Shown here: positions 1-8,962 of the stretch, in pieces
Layout: the number at the start of each line of letters is the position of its first letter
Position numbering within the stretch: the first letter of the stretch is position 1
NCBI GenBank assembly: GCA_045106815.1
Contig: JBGCFG010000018.1
Location: 120,999-184,998, forward strand
Direction of reading: 5' to 3'
Length of the DNA: 64,000 bases
From: JAUIAI01 sp045106815
GTDB taxonomy: Bacteria; Pseudomonadota; Gammaproteobacteria; Burkholderiales; Burkholderiaceae_E
The notes under the pieces: model-generated
What the model was told of the DNA's origin: nothing
What the model saw: only the letters and a program-made list of their open reading frames with translations
The model's database searches: none
Program-made: the position numbers and the translations under genes

Positions 1-442
1 GGGCCTGGCCGACCAGCACCCGTCGCTTCATGCCACCCGAAAGCTGACGGGTGTTGGTATCGGCTTTGTCGGCAAGCCCAAGCCCTTCCAGAATTTCGTC
101 AATCCAGCGCTCATTGCCCTTAACGCCGTAGTAGCCCGAGGTGAGTTGCAGGCTTTCACGAACGGTGAAAAAGGGGTCAAACACAAGCTCCTGCGGCACT
201 ACTCCCAGAGAGCGTCGCGCCTGGCGATACTGGGCCACCACGTCGTAGCCGGCCACTTCAATCGAGCCGGCACTGGGGCGAGCCAAACCGGCGAGCATGG
301 AAATTAGCGTCGTCTTACCGGCACCGTTTGGGCCAAGCAAGCCAAAGAATTCACCCTGCTCTATCTGCAGACTGGTTTCGTGAAGCGCGGTGAACTGGCC
401 GTATTGCTTGGCGACGGCCTGAATATTGATTGCGGCGGTCAT
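1..442 (-). CDS. ABC transporter ATP-binding protein, partial (C-terminus beyond left edge)
   Basis: Energises an ABC exporter; about the first 147 residues are present. Visible are the Walker A motif LLGPNGAGKTT near residue 40, a Q-loop region (VVPQELVFDPFFTVRE) and the signature LSGGMKRRVLVGQA at the window edge. The ATG at 440-442 gives MTAAINIQAV. The sequence is of the YadG/CcmA-like ABC-2 exporter type, whose permease gene normally follows, here outside the window. It is the last visible gene downstream of the Mla operon on the same strand, an arrangement familiar in Burkholderiales. A hairpin at 501-519 lies between it and mlaB, so it may be only partly co-transcribed. Substrate unknown. 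Confidence 0.9.
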   Translation of the reverse strand, partial: MTAAINIQAVAKQYGQFTALHETSLQIEQGEFFGLLGPNGAGKTTLISMLAGLARPSAGSIEVAGYDVVAQYRQARRSLGVVPQELVFDPFFTVRESLQLTSGYYGVKGNERWIDEILEGLGLADKADTNTRQLSGGMKRRVLVGQA

Positions 443-500
443 ACTCGCAGGTCTTGTGGGAGGAAAGACGCGCCAGGCATCAGACAAAAGTAACGCAAAT

Positions 501-519
501 GGCCCGCTGCATGCGGGCC
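501..519 (-). terminator. GC-rich hairpin between mlaB and the ABC ATPase gene
   Basis: Perfect 7-bp stem (GGCCCGC/GCGGGCC) with a 5-base loop, in the 110-bp gap after mlaB. Read on the minus strand it is followed by a loosely T-rich stretch rather than a true U-tract. It could be a weak terminator, an attenuator or an mRNA-stabilising hairpin. Confidence 0.4.
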
Positions 520-552
520 ACTACGTCAAGTCAATCACCAGGCGGGCGTTTG

Positions 553-807
553 TCAGGTCGGGAACAGGATTGCATCAACCCCGTAGAGAACCGCAAGTTT
601 ACGCAAGTTCTCAGTTGGGTTCAGAAACTGCGGCCCCGGCCCGTCTGAATCCCGCTTAAGTGCAAGCAACGCGGCCACGGCAGCTGAATCGACCGAGGAG
701 AACTTGCTCAGATCAACCTGCCCCTGGCCGCTCGCAATTTGAGCCCGCGTTGTTTCCAAAAAAGCATTGACCTCTGGTGTGGTCAATTTGTTCGAGCTCG
801 CCGACAT
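553..807 (-). CDS. mlaB: MlaB, STAS-domain subunit of the Mla lipid transporter
   Basis: Small cytoplasmic STAS-domain protein (84 residues) that in the known Mla system binds the MlaF ATPase and is needed for complex stability and activity. The sequence shows a short STAS fold with the conserved DLSKFSSVDSAAVAALLAL segment at residues 33-51, which holds the helix that contacts the ATPase. Its start overlaps the end of mlaC by one base, showing translational coupling. The assignment rests mainly on position in an otherwise complete mlaFED-A-C-B run, with the STAS-like core as support. Confidence 0.88.
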   Translation of the reverse strand: MSASSNKLTTPEVNAFLETTRAQIASGQGQVDLSKFSSVDSAAVAALLALKRDSDGPGPQFLNPTENLRKLAVLYGVDAILFPT

Positions 808-1475
808 TAGCTGCTGGCCTTGGAGAATTGCTCGTTTTTGCTCTTCAAGGTGCTCAGCAAGCCATCAACGCCGTCACGGTTGACGATCTGTTTGAACTGA
901 TTGCGATAAGTCTCGATCAGCCACACGCCCAACACATTGATATCAAAAATCTTCCAGCCGTCAGGATTTTTCTCCATCCGGTAGTTCAATTGGATTGGCT
1001 CGCCGCGCCCGATAATGTTGCTGCGAACGATCACTTCGTCGTCATCAGGTTTGCCCCGCATGCGGCGCATCTGCACGGTTTCGTCTTTGAGCTGACTCAT
1101 CGCGCCTGAGTAGGTCCGTAGCAGCAATACCCGGAACTCCTCAATAAGCCCGGTTCGCTGCTCAGGCGTTGCCGCCCGCCAGCCGCGACCAACCGCGAGC
1201 GCTGTCATCCGCTTGAAGTTCACATGCGGCATGATGGTTTCGTCGACCAAGGTCGAGATTCGGCTGAAGTCTCCTGCCTGAATCTTGGGATCTGCTTTGA
1301 TTTTGGTAAGCACCTCAGCACTGACTTGGCCAATCAACTTGTCAGGGGCAATCAGCTCGGCGCGAGCCTGACTGGCGCCAAAGAGCAAGCCGGCAAGCAA
1401 CAGGACAGCAGCCGCCAGCATCTGCCAGGGTCGGTTTGTCATGGACTTGGGAACGGCGCGATGAGTGCGTGTCAT
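807..1475 (-). CDS. mlaC: MlaC, periplasmic phospholipid-binding protein
   Basis: Soluble periplasmic carrier that shuttles phospholipid between MlaA in the outer membrane and the MlaFEDB complex in the inner membrane. The 222-residue product has a cleavable signal peptide (hydrophobic LAAAVLLLAGLLFGASQARA, cleavage near residue 39) and the MlaC/Ttg2D fold: a helical N-terminal half, then a strand-rich segment with IQLNYRMEKNPDGWKIFDINVLG and the typical GVWLIETYRNQF. The first residues may belong to an over-long start; the ATG at residue 12 (MTNRPWQML) is an alternative. It lies 158 bp downstream of mlaA and overlaps mlaB by one base. Confidence 0.93.
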   Translation of the reverse strand: MTRTHRAVPKSMTNRPWQMLAAAVLLLAGLLFGASQARAELIAPDKLIGQVSAEVLTKIKADPKIQAGDFSRISTLVDETIMPHVNFKRMTALAVGRGWRAATPEQRTGLIEEFRVLLLRTYSGAMSQLKDETVQMRRMRGKPDDDEVIVRSNIIGRGEPIQLNYRMEKNPDGWKIFDINVLGVWLIETYRNQFKQIVNRDGVDGLLSTLKSKNEQFSKASS

Positions 1476-1633
1476 TAAGGTTTCCTGAAGGTGAGATTGT
1501 TGTTAACCATCTGATATTAACGGCTGACGGGCGCCCCGGATGACGAGAAAGGTAACGAATGGCTTCGGATGGCCCGCCAGATGGGCGTTTCCGAAAGGCG
1601 CGTCCGGGCGCGAAATCGGGCCGATTTGGCGTT

Positions 1634-2383
1634 CTAGTCGTCGCTGTAGGTCGGCAGTGGTTCGTCGTCTTCGTCATCAAAGGGGGGATCGCCGTCGTAA
1701 ACCATGTTGCGTCTGCGCTGCAAATAGCCATCTCGGACAAAGCTGTACTCGTCCAGCGCTGCGCCCTTGAGAATGTTTGAGGCACCGAGCAGGCCCGCCC
1801 GGAAGTCAACGACACCCAGCGCAGTCGCCCCGAGCCGCGTTCCATCATCAAAAATAACCTGATCGAGCGGGTCGACCACCGAGTCGACGACCAGGCCCGT
1901 TGTTCCGCGCACTGACGAAGGGCCAAATAAGGGCAACACAATGTAGGGCCCGGTCGGCAAACCCCAAACGCCTAGCGTCTGGCCGAAGTCTTCACGCTGC
2001 TTTGGAAACCCCATCTCGGACGCCGGATCAGACAAGCCAAAGAAGCCAAAAGTCGTGTTCAACAATACACGCGTCCAGTCGTGGACTGCCTGGCCTGGCT
2101 GCCCTTGCAGCAAGTTGTTCGCGCCGATCCAGACGTCATCAATGTTGGACATAAAACTGCTAAAACTGTATCGAAAGACATACGGCACATAGTCTTTGTA
2201 GGCGCGGGCCGTAGGCGCCAGAATGGCTTCATCAAGGGTTGAATTGAACGAGTAAACCTTGCGGTTCAATGGTTCGAGCGGGTCTCGCGGATCCCCATTG
2301 GAGGCGCAGCCTGACAGCACAACGGCGGCCAAAGCCAGGCCCGATAAAGTCAAGCGCATGAAGCGATTACGAGCGGGCGCCAT
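1634..2383 (-). CDS. mlaA: MlaA (VacJ) outer-membrane lipoprotein
   Basis: Outer-membrane lipoprotein that removes mislocalised phospholipid from the outer leaflet and passes it to MlaC. A lipoprotein signal (LALAAVVLSGC, acylated Cys at residue 26) is followed by the family hallmark DPLEPLNRKVYSFN and later FRYSFSSFMSNIDDVW, with a C-terminal acidic tail. The start overlaps the mlaD stop by one base; an ATG at residue 9 would give a more compact signal peptide. In E. coli mlaA is unlinked from mlaFEDCB. Here it sits between mlaD and mlaC, as in other betaproteobacteria. Confidence 0.95.
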   Translation of the reverse strand: MAPARNRFMRLTLSGLALAAVVLSGCASNGDPRDPLEPLNRKVYSFNSTLDEAILAPTARAYKDYVPYVFRYSFSSFMSNIDDVWIGANNLLQGQPGQAVHDWTRVLLNTTFGFFGLSDPASEMGFPKQREDFGQTLGVWGLPTGPYIVLPLFGPSSVRGTTGLVVDSVVDPLDQVIFDDGTRLGATALGVVDFRAGLLGASNILKGAALDEYSFVRDGYLQRRRNMVYDGDPPFDDEDDEPLPTYSDD

Positions 2384-2847
2384 TAGTTACCCTCGTCATC
2401 TGAGCGACCATACAAAAACTGGCCGATCAGATTCTCCAGCACAACCGCAGACTGAGTCAGCGACACGCGGTCACCGGCAGCGAGGTTTTTTAGATCACCG
2501 CCGGGCTCAATGCCAACATATTGCTCGCCCAATAGCCCAGACGTGAGAATCTTGACTGAAGAGTCTTTGGGAAACTGAAACTGCTCTTCAATCTCGAGCA
2601 TGACCTTGGCCCGAAAAGATTCATCGTCAAAACTGATCGAAGCCACCCGGCCAACCGTCACGCCAGCACTCTTGATTGGCGCACGCGGCTTTAGGCCACC
2701 CACATTGTCGAAATTGGCTTCAATCGGATAGCTTTTTGCCAGGCTGAAACTAGCCAGATTACCTGCCTGCAAAGCCAGAAAGAGCAACGAGCCAAAGCCA
2801 ATCACTACAAACAGGCCAACCAGAACATCTGTCATCTTGCGATTCAT
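2383..2847 (-). CDS. mlaD: MlaD, MCE-domain substrate-binding subunit
   Basis: Inner-membrane-anchored periplasmic protein that forms the hexameric MCE ring of the Mla complex. The 154-residue product has one N-terminal transmembrane helix (VLVGLFVVIGFGSLLFLAL, residues 8-26), then one MCE domain with the characteristic FDNVGGLKPRAPIKSAGVTVGRV and the hydrophobic pore-loop region LTSGLLGEQYVGIEPGG. The length is normal for proteobacterial MlaD. It lies 19 bp after mlaE and overlaps mlaA by one base, so the operon is compact. Confidence 0.95.
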   Translation of the reverse strand: MNRKMTDVLVGLFVVIGFGSLLFLALQAGNLASFSLAKSYPIEANFDNVGGLKPRAPIKSAGVTVGRVASISFDDESFRAKVMLEIEEQFQFPKDSSVKILTSGLLGEQYVGIEPGGDLKNLAAGDRVSLTQSAVVLENLIGQFLYGRSDDEGN

Positions 2848-2866
2848 ATCAGTGTCACCTTCACTA

Positions 2867-3655
2867 TTACGTACTGAACATCAGCGTCGTGAGAATAAAG
2901 TCAAAACCCAGCACGGCGAGCGAGGACGCCACAACGGTAGTCGTGGTGGCGCGCGAAACACCTTCTGGTGTCGGCTTGGCTTCATAACCAACGAACAAGG
3001 CAATGAAAGCGCACACAAAGCCAAAGACAATGCTTTTGACAACGCCATTGCCCACATCGGCAAAAACATCCACGCCGGCCTGGGTCTGCGACCAAAACGC
3101 CCCTGGGTCGACGCCGATTAGGGGAACGCCAACGATGTAGCCGCCCATGACACCAACGGCCGAAAACATGGCGGCCAGCAAAGGCAGGGCAATGACAGCC
3201 GCAACGAACCTCGGCGCGAGGACACGGGCCAAGGGATCAACGGCCATCATTTCCATCGCGACCAATTGCTCACCGGATTTCATCAAGCCGATTTCGGCCG
3301 TCAGCGACGTACCGGCGCGACCCGCAAACAGAAGAGACGCCACAACGGGACCGAGCTCACGCACCAGCGACAAGGTCACCAATAGTCCCAATGCCTCGCC
3401 CGACCCATAGCGATTCAACGTGTAGTAACCCTGCAGGCCCAACACAAAGCCAACAAACAGGCCAGAGACCAAGATGATTGAAAGTGAGTAATTCCCAATA
3501 AAGTGAATTTGCTCGATGATCAACCGGGGGCGGCGCAATGCCAGAACTGAGAGCCACAACAATCGAAAGAAAAACCGTGCGCCATAGCCAATGCCTGCGA
3601 ACAAGCCACGCACCCAGGCGCCAATACTTGCAAGCCAGTCAAGCAGTACGTTCAA
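2867..3655 (-). CDS. mlaE: MlaE, permease subunit of the Mla lipid transporter
   Basis: Integral membrane subunit of the phospholipid ABC transporter. The 262-residue sequence has about five hydrophobic helices and the MlaE/YrbE signature: FVGFVLGLQGYYTLNRYG, then LVRELGPVVASLLFAGRAG, then the EIGLMKSGEQLVAMEMMAVDP coupling loop. The start overlaps the end of mlaF by four bases (ATGA type), showing translational coupling of ATPase and permease. Confidence 0.95.
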   Translation of the reverse strand: MNVLLDWLASIGAWVRGLFAGIGYGARFFFRLLWLSVLALRRPRLIIEQIHFIGNYSLSIILVSGLFVGFVLGLQGYYTLNRYGSGEALGLLVTLSLVRELGPVVASLLFAGRAGTSLTAEIGLMKSGEQLVAMEMMAVDPLARVLAPRFVAAVIALPLLAAMFSAVGVMGGYIVGVPLIGVDPGAFWSQTQAGVDVFADVGNGVVKSIVFGFVCAFIALFVGYEAKPTPEGVSRATTTTVVASSLAVLGFDFILTTLMFST

Positions 3656-4515
3656 GAGCGGTCTCCCGCATCTGAGCCCACGCCAAGCTGTGCGGCATAG
3701 TCTTGAGCTGGATAGTGAAACTGAACCGGCCCTTCTCGCTTGCCATTTAGAAATTGATCCAGCTCAGGGTCGGTGGTTTTAGCGAGTTCCGACGGTGAAC
3801 CATGGCCCAGCACCTTGCCGTGGCCCAGCACATAGATGTAGTCACAGATTTCAAATGATTCGTGCACATCATGGCTAACGAGAATGGAGGTTGCATTGAG
3901 CACATCATTCAAGCGCCGAATGAGCTGGGCAATCGTACCCAGAGAAATTGGATCAAGGCCGGCGAAGGGCTCGTCGTACAGCAACAGCGCAGGATCGAGC
4001 GCGATGGCTCTGGCAAGCGCTACGCGGCGAGCCATACCGCCGGAAATTTCGGCCGGCATCAAATGAGCGGCACCGCGCAGCCCAACCGCATTCAGCTTCA
4101 TCAGCACCATGTCGCGAATTAAGTCATCCGTCAGGCCGCTGTGCTCACGCAGCGGAAACGCGACATTGTCGAACACCGACATGTCGGTAAAGAGCGCGCC
4201 GAACTGAAACAACATGCCCATCTGACGACGCAGCGCATAGAGCCCGTCGCGATCAAGCGTCGTGACATCTTTGCCATCGAAGGTAATCTTGCCGGATTGA
4301 GGTTTTTCCTGGCCGCTGATGAGACGAAGCAAGGTGGTCTTACCGCAACCAGAACCGCCCATAAGCGCAGTCACTGTCCCGGCGCTGAACTGAAGCGAGA
4401 CGTCGTCAAGAATGAGTCGCTCGCCGTATCCAAAGCGAACGTTCTCTATCGTCAGAATAGGGGAATTGCCGATGTCATCACCGAAGAATGTGTTGGGGGA
4501 TGGCTTTTCAGCCAT
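3652..4515 (-). CDS. mlaF: MlaF, ATPase of the Mla lipid transporter
   Basis: Cytoplasmic ATPase driving MlaE-dependent phospholipid transport. Walker A is ALMGGSGCGKTTLL, the signature is ISGGMARRVALARA, Walker B is LLLYDEPFAGLDP, and the H-loop is LVSHD. The open frame runs 40 codons further upstream, but the ATG at 4513-4515 (MAEKPSPNTFF) gives a protein of 287 residues, close to family size. The extra N-terminal segment does not look like an ABC domain. First gene of the minus-strand mlaFEDACB run; the 136-bp gap to the antiporter gene should hold the promoter, which I could not define. Confidence 0.94.
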   Translation of the reverse strand: MAEKPSPNTFFGDDIGNSPILTIENVRFGYGERLILDDVSLQFSAGTVTALMGGSGCGKTTLLRLISGQEKPQSGKITFDGKDVTTLDRDGLYALRRQMGMLFQFGALFTDMSVFDNVAFPLREHSGLTDDLIRDMVLMKLNAVGLRGAAHLMPAEISGGMARRVALARAIALDPALLLYDEPFAGLDPISLGTIAQLIRRLNDVLNATSILVSHDVHESFEICDYIYVLGHGKVLGHGSPSELAKTTDPELDQFLNGKREGPVQFHYPAQDYAAQLGVGSDAGDRS

Positions 4516-4651
4516 TTGGCAGTTTAGCAAGGCCCCGTTAAGAAACCTTAAGACAGACGCCTTGGGTGTTGCGATCCGTCTGCACTGCGAAGCCTCATCG
4601 AGGTCACCCCAGACAGCCGTGGACGGCGTAATCATATGGGTCTACGGAGCG

Positions 4652-6643
4652 CTAGCCTCCTTGCAAAACGGCTTCAGCCCCACCGACTTGGTCGCCGGTA
4701 CCAACCAAGACAACCGTATCCTGTGGCTTAAACACCAGGTCGGCCGGCGGCTCCAACAAGCGACCGGAGCGGCGAACAACTGCATTGACCCGAGCCCCAT
4801 GCAAGTCAATCTCCCCAATGGTTTTGCCGATGCTCGGGCTATCGGGCGCCAACCGAACCGCATGCAAGCGCACCTGCTCGTGCTCGATTGCCTCACCAGT
4901 GGCATCATCTGCTCCTCGGAAGAATCCCTGTAACAACTGGTAACGCCCTTCCCTGATGGTACGCACGCGCCGCATCACTCGAACCCTGGACAGGCCGGCG
5001 AGCGCCAGTGCGTGTGACGCAAGGATGAGGCTGCCCTCGGCAATCTCAGGCACTACCTCGGTTGCACCCGCCTCTCGCAACCGATTGAGTTCGGACTCGG
5101 CATTAGCTCGCACCAACACCGGTAGCTGCGGCGCGAGCGTTTTGAGCCGGTCGAGTAGACGGTAAGTCGCCTGTAAGTCGTCAAAGGTGATGACGATTGC
5201 GTTGGCCCGGTGAACGCCAGCTGCTGTGAGCGACTCAACCCGCGTCGCATCCCCATAAACTACCGACTCCCCGGCCGCGCTCGCTTCGCGCACCCGGTCC
5301 GGATCCAGGTCAAGCGCCATGTATTTGACTTGCTCGCTTTCCAACACATGGGCCAGCGCCTGGCCGCTGCGCCCATAACCGGCAATCAGAACATGACCAC
5401 TACGCGCAATGCTCTTGGAGGCAATTGTTTGAATTTGCAGTGAGCGCTGCAACCATTCCTGCGAACTGGCGCGCAGAGCCAGCCGATTTGCCTGCCCGAT
5501 CAACAGCGGGCTGATCAGCAGTGACAGCAGCATTGCCGCCAGTGCGGGCTGCATGGTCGATTCGAGCAAAAGCCCGGTGCCAAACGACAGCGACAACAAC
5601 ACAAACCCGAACTCGCCCCCTTGTGCCAGCCAAAGCCCCGTGCGCACCGCCGTGCCGCCTGTCCCACCCAGCAGTCGGACAAGCCCCATGATCAGTACAA
5701 ATTTTCCGGTAACACCGACCACCAGCAATACCAGCACCTGCCACCAGGACTGAATAAGTACGCCGACGTCGAGTTGCATGCCAACCGTGACAAAAAACAG
5801 GCCCAGCAACACATCACGAAAAGGCTTGATGTCCTCTTCAACCTGATAGCGAAACTCTGTTTCCGCAATCAGCATGCCGGCGACAAAGGCGCCCAGTTCC
5901 ATTGACAGGCCGAACTGTTTGGTGAGCCAAGCAAACAAGAGTGTCGCCAGCAGTACGTTCAGCGTGAACAGTTCATGCGAGCGCTGGCGAGCCACCAGTG
6001 AGAACCAACGACGCATCAATGGCGGACCAAAGCGCAGCAAAATCGCGAGTAGGATGGCCGCCTTAATAATCGCCAACAGCAGTCCAAGCCACCATTCGTC
6101 ATCACCACTGGCCAGCGCCGGGATCAGAATCAGCAGCGGAATCACGGCGAGGTCCTGAAACAGCAAGACACTAAAAACACGCTTGCCGTGATCGGTCTCC
6201 AATTCACGACGCTCAGTCAGCAGTTTGCTGACCAGCGCAGTTGAACTCATGGCCATCGTGCCGCAAACAGCAATCGCCGCGCGCCAATCCATGCCGCCCG
6301 GGAACAGACTTGTCAGCCATGCAAGCGGCATCAGCACCAGGGCCAGAAAGCTGAGCACCATCGTTGTGCCCACTTGGGCGGCGCCGAGCCCGAAGACGTG
6401 GCGCCGCAATGACATCAGCTTGGGCAGCGAAAACTCAAGCCCCAGCGAAAACATCAGAAAGACCACACCAATCTCACCCAGCCCGTGGGTTTGATCCTCA
6501 CCGGCAAGCCCGGCTGCATGAGGCCCGATCAAGACGCCAACGGCTAAGTACGCCACCAGAGGCGGGGCGCCAACAGCGCGCAGCGCCACAACAGCCAGGA
6601 CGGCTGCCGCTAATAAGACGAGGGTGAGTTCGAGGGCAGTCAC
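4652..6643 (-). CDS. CPA2-family monovalent cation:proton antiporter with RCK domain (KefB/YbaL-like)
   Basis: Inner-membrane K+ or Na+/H+ exchanger. The N-terminal two thirds are about 12 hydrophobic helices of the Na_H_Exchanger fold (for example PPLVAYLAVGVLIGPHAAG). Then come a Rossmann TrkA-N/RCK domain starting GHVLIAGYGRSGQALAHVL and a TrkA-C domain (IGEIDLHGARVNAVVRRSG). I chose the GTG at 6643 (VTALELTLVLL), because family members begin with the first helix; the frame stays open to a start at 6697. Without ligand data it cannot be placed between KefB, KefC and YbaL. Divergent from kdsD. Confidence 0.88.
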   Translation of the reverse strand: MTALELTLVLLAAAVLAVVALRAVGAPPLVAYLAVGVLIGPHAAGLAGEDQTHGLGEIGVVFLMFSLGLEFSLPKLMSLRRHVFGLGAAQVGTTMVLSFLALVLMPLAWLTSLFPGGMDWRAAIAVCGTMAMSSTALVSKLLTERRELETDHGKRVFSVLLFQDLAVIPLLILIPALASGDDEWWLGLLLAIIKAAILLAILLRFGPPLMRRWFSLVARQRSHELFTLNVLLATLLFAWLTKQFGLSMELGAFVAGMLIAETEFRYQVEEDIKPFRDVLLGLFFVTVGMQLDVGVLIQSWWQVLVLLVVGVTGKFVLIMGLVRLLGGTGGTAVRTGLWLAQGGEFGFVLLSLSFGTGLLLESTMQPALAAMLLSLLISPLLIGQANRLALRASSQEWLQRSLQIQTIASKSIARSGHVLIAGYGRSGQALAHVLESEQVKYMALDLDPDRVREASAAGESVVYGDATRVESLTAAGVHRANAIVITFDDLQATYRLLDRLKTLAPQLPVLVRANAESELNRLREAGATEVVPEIAEGSLILASHALALAGLSRVRVMRRVRTIREGRYQLLQGFFRGADDATGEAIEHEQVRLHAVRLAPDSPSIGKTIGEIDLHGARVNAVVRRSGRLLEPPADLVFKPQDTVVLVGTGDQVGGAEAVLQGG

Positions 6644-6723
6644 GACTTGAGGGTAACCGAGAATGCGGCCCCCACTACGGCGAATCGGGGCCCTCATCCG
6701 ACGTTTGCCCGCCTAATAGGCAC

Positions 6724-6751
6724 CTGACCGGTGCATTGGTGGCCGTATACT
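6724..6751 (+). promoter_or_regulatory. Candidate sigma-70 promoter for kdsD
   Basis: A good -10 hexamer, TATACT, at 6746-6751 has a weak -35-like CTGACC at 6724-6729, spacer 16 bp. It predicts transcription from about 6758, only two bases before the ATG at 6760. Confidence 0.4.
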
Positions 6752-6759
6752 TAACGCCC

Positions 6760-7779
6760 ATGGCCAATACCCCTGCGGACGCAATGACTGCGTCACCCGA
6801 CGGACTGGAAACTGAGGCAGCGCTTGTTGCGCTCGCCCGGTCCGTGCTTGAGATCGAAGCGGATGCCGTGATGCGGATGCGTGACTCTATCGACGGCGCG
6901 TTTGTAGCCGCTTGCCATCTGATTCTGAACGGTGGCGGCCGTCTGGTCGTGAGCGGCATCGGCAAGTCGGGGCACATCGCTCGCAAACTCGCCGCCACGT
7001 TTGCCTCAACGGGTACACCGGCATTCTTTGTGCATCCAGCCGAGGCAAGTCATGGCGATCTTGGCATGATCGCGCCGGAAGATGTCTTCCTGTGTTTGTC
7101 CAACTCGGGCACGACTGAAGAGCTTGTGCGCATCGTGCCGCTAATTAAGCGACAAGGCGCCCGCCTGATCGCGATGACAGGCAACCCGCATTCGGCATTG
7201 GCAACCGTGGCTGATGTCCACCTCAACACGGCAGTTGATCGTGAAGCTTGCCCGATGAACCTTGCCCCTACGGCGAGCACCACGGCGGCGCTTGCGCTTG
7301 GTGACGCACTTGCCGTGGCGGTGCTGGACGCTCGCAGCTTTAGTGCCGATGACTTTGCGCGCTCGCACCCTGGCGGCGCGCTAGGCCGGCGCTTGCTGAC
7401 CCAGGTGCGCGATATCATGCATCGCGACGACGCCTTGCCGAGGGTCGCACCTGACGCCCCGCTGCTGGACGCCATCATGGAAATCACGAACAAGCGCCTT
7501 GGCATTACGGCCATCGTTGATGCTCAGGCGGTAGTACTGGGCGCACTCACTGATGGAGATTTGCGCCGTCTGCTCGCAAGCGGTCAGGACTTACGGCAAA
7601 CGCCGACTGACACCGTCATGACACGCGAACCGACTTGCGTCACACCTGAGACGCTTGCCGCCGAAGCGCTGCGCATCATGCAGGAACGCAAAATTGGTCA
7701 ACTCCTGGTTGTGGACGCGAACAATCGGCTGGTTGGAGCACTCAACTTCCAAGATATGCTGGCAGCCAAAATCGTCTGA
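6760..7779 (+). CDS. kdsD: Arabinose-5-phosphate isomerase (KdsD/KpsF)
   Basis: Interconverts D-ribulose 5-phosphate and D-arabinose 5-phosphate, the first step of Kdo synthesis for LPS. An SIS domain (GIGKSGHIARKLAATFASTGTPAFFVHP, then SNSGTTEE and HPGGALGRRLL) is followed by two CBS domains in the C-terminal third (VRDIMHRDDALP and TDTVMTREPTCV). Start uncertain: the ATG at 6760 lies almost on the predicted transcription start, while the ATG at 6784 would leave a 26-base leader with a weak GGACG. The start overlaps no gene; the stop overlaps kdsC by one base. Confidence 0.95.
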   Translation: MANTPADAMTASPDGLETEAALVALARSVLEIEADAVMRMRDSIDGAFVAACHLILNGGGRLVVSGIGKSGHIARKLAATFASTGTPAFFVHPAEASHGDLGMIAPEDVFLCLSNSGTTEELVRIVPLIKRQGARLIAMTGNPHSALATVADVHLNTAVDREACPMNLAPTASTTAALALGDALAVAVLDARSFSADDFARSHPGGALGRRLLTQVRDIMHRDDALPRVAPDAPLLDAIMEITNKRLGITAIVDAQAVVLGALTDGDLRRLLASGQDLRQTPTDTVMTREPTCVTPETLAAEALRIMQERKIGQLLVVDANNRLVGALNFQDMLAAKIV

Positions 7780-8333
7780 TGGATCTACGAAACGAACAAG
7801 TCGATTCAATTGCCGCCGCGGTGCGGCTCGTTGCGTTTGACATTGATGGCACGCTCACAGATGGCCGCATCATCATTGGCAGCCAAGGAGAGCTTGCGAA
7901 AGCCTTCTCAGTGCGAGATGGTCTTGGGTTGAGACTGCTCATGGATGCCGGCATCACGGTTGCCATCATCACAGCGCGCGAGTCTGAGATTGTCGCCCGC
8001 CGTTGCGAAGAACTTCGGATCGATCACGTTTTGCAGGGTGTCAAAGACAAAGCCAGCGCCTTCGCCTCACTTGCGCGGACACTTAACCTACCGATGGCGC
8101 AAACCGCCTTCATGGGCGACGACCTGCCCGATTTGCCGGCGCTGCGAATCGCAGGTCTGGCGGCCTGCGTCAGTGACGCCGAGATAGAAGTCAGAGCGCA
8201 TTCAGACTGGATTTCGACGCGGGCAGGCGGCTGCGGCGCGGCACGGGAATTGGCTCAATACCTGCTGACTGCCAAAGGCGCTTGGGGCGAAGCGATCAAG
8301 CGTTTTACCCATGACCCGGATGAACAGTCGTGA
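7779..8333 (+). CDS. kdsC: 3-deoxy-D-manno-octulosonate 8-phosphate phosphatase (KdsC)
   Basis: HAD-family phosphatase that releases Kdo from Kdo-8-phosphate in the cytoplasm. The catalytic aspartates are D21 and D23 in LVAFDIDGTLTDG; motif II is IITARES; the third acidic motif is MGDDLPDLPAL. The C1-type cap is absent, as expected for KdsC, which assembles as a tetramer. 184 residues is normal. It overlaps kdsD by one base and lptC by four, so the genes are tightly coupled. Confidence 0.95.
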   Translation: MDLRNEQVDSIAAAVRLVAFDIDGTLTDGRIIIGSQGELAKAFSVRDGLGLRLLMDAGITVAIITARESEIVARRCEELRIDHVLQGVKDKASAFASLARTLNLPMAQTAFMGDDLPDLPALRIAGLAACVSDAEIEVRAHSDWISTRAGGCGAARELAQYLLTAKGAWGEAIKRFTHDPDEQS

Positions 8334-8962
8334 ACGCCCGGCTCTATGACCGCCTGGCCGCGTTTGCATCCATCACATTTTTGCTTGTGCTCGCGGCCGG
8401 TACCTACTACCTAGCCGTGTGGGTTTCGCGCGATTTGCAGTCACCGGTTGTAGTGCGATCCAATGAACCCGATGTCTTTGTGGAAGGGGTTTCGCTAACC
8501 CGAGTAGACGCCAACGGCGAACCGGTCTTTCAAATGTCGGCCGCGAGTATGCTGCACTTTCCGATTGACGGATCCAGCCGATTCACTGCCCCTGTCTTGA
8601 TCAGTTTGGATCAGGAACGCCCGACGATGACTGTGCGCGCCGATACAGCGACTGCCAGCGCATCGGGCAAATCGACCGTTCTGGAAGGCAACGTGATTCT
8701 CGAGCGCCAGGCCCATGAGGCAAACCCGCTACTGCGGGTCCTGACTGAGCGCCTGACCCTGACATCTGACAACGAAATGGCCGAAACCGATCTACCAGTC
8801 CGCATAGAGCACGGCAATGCGGTGCTGACAGGCACAGGGATGAGATTTGATAACCTCAAGCGCACGCTGGAACTCATGGCGGCTGTTAACGCCAATTTAG
8901 CCGCCGATGATGTGAGCACTCCTGGAGCCGTCAAGACTAGTCCGTCTGGCGACGATCTCTAG
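8330..8962 (+). CDS. lptC: LptC, inner-membrane LPS transport protein
   Basis: Bitopic inner-membrane protein that receives LPS from LptB2FG and hands it to LptA. One N-terminal transmembrane segment (ASITFLLVLAAGTYYLAVWV, about residues 13-32) is followed by a periplasmic beta-jellyroll of the LptC/YrbK type. Sequence conservation in this family is low; size (210 residues), topology and position between kdsC and lptA decide the call. Confidence 0.92.
   Translation: MNARLYDRLAAFASITFLLVLAAGTYYLAVWVSRDLQSPVVVRSNEPDVFVEGVSLTRVDANGEPVFQMSAASMLHFPIDGSSRFTAPVLISLDQERPTMTVRADTATASASGKSTVLEGNVILERQAHEANPLLRVLTERLTLTSDNEMAETDLPVRIEHGNAVLTGTGMRFDNLKRTLELMAAVNANLAADDVSTPGAVKTSPSGDDL

Noticed and set aside
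1342..1941. Minus-strand open frame of 199 codons
   Set aside because: It overlaps mlaC and mlaA in a different frame and has no recognisable protein features.
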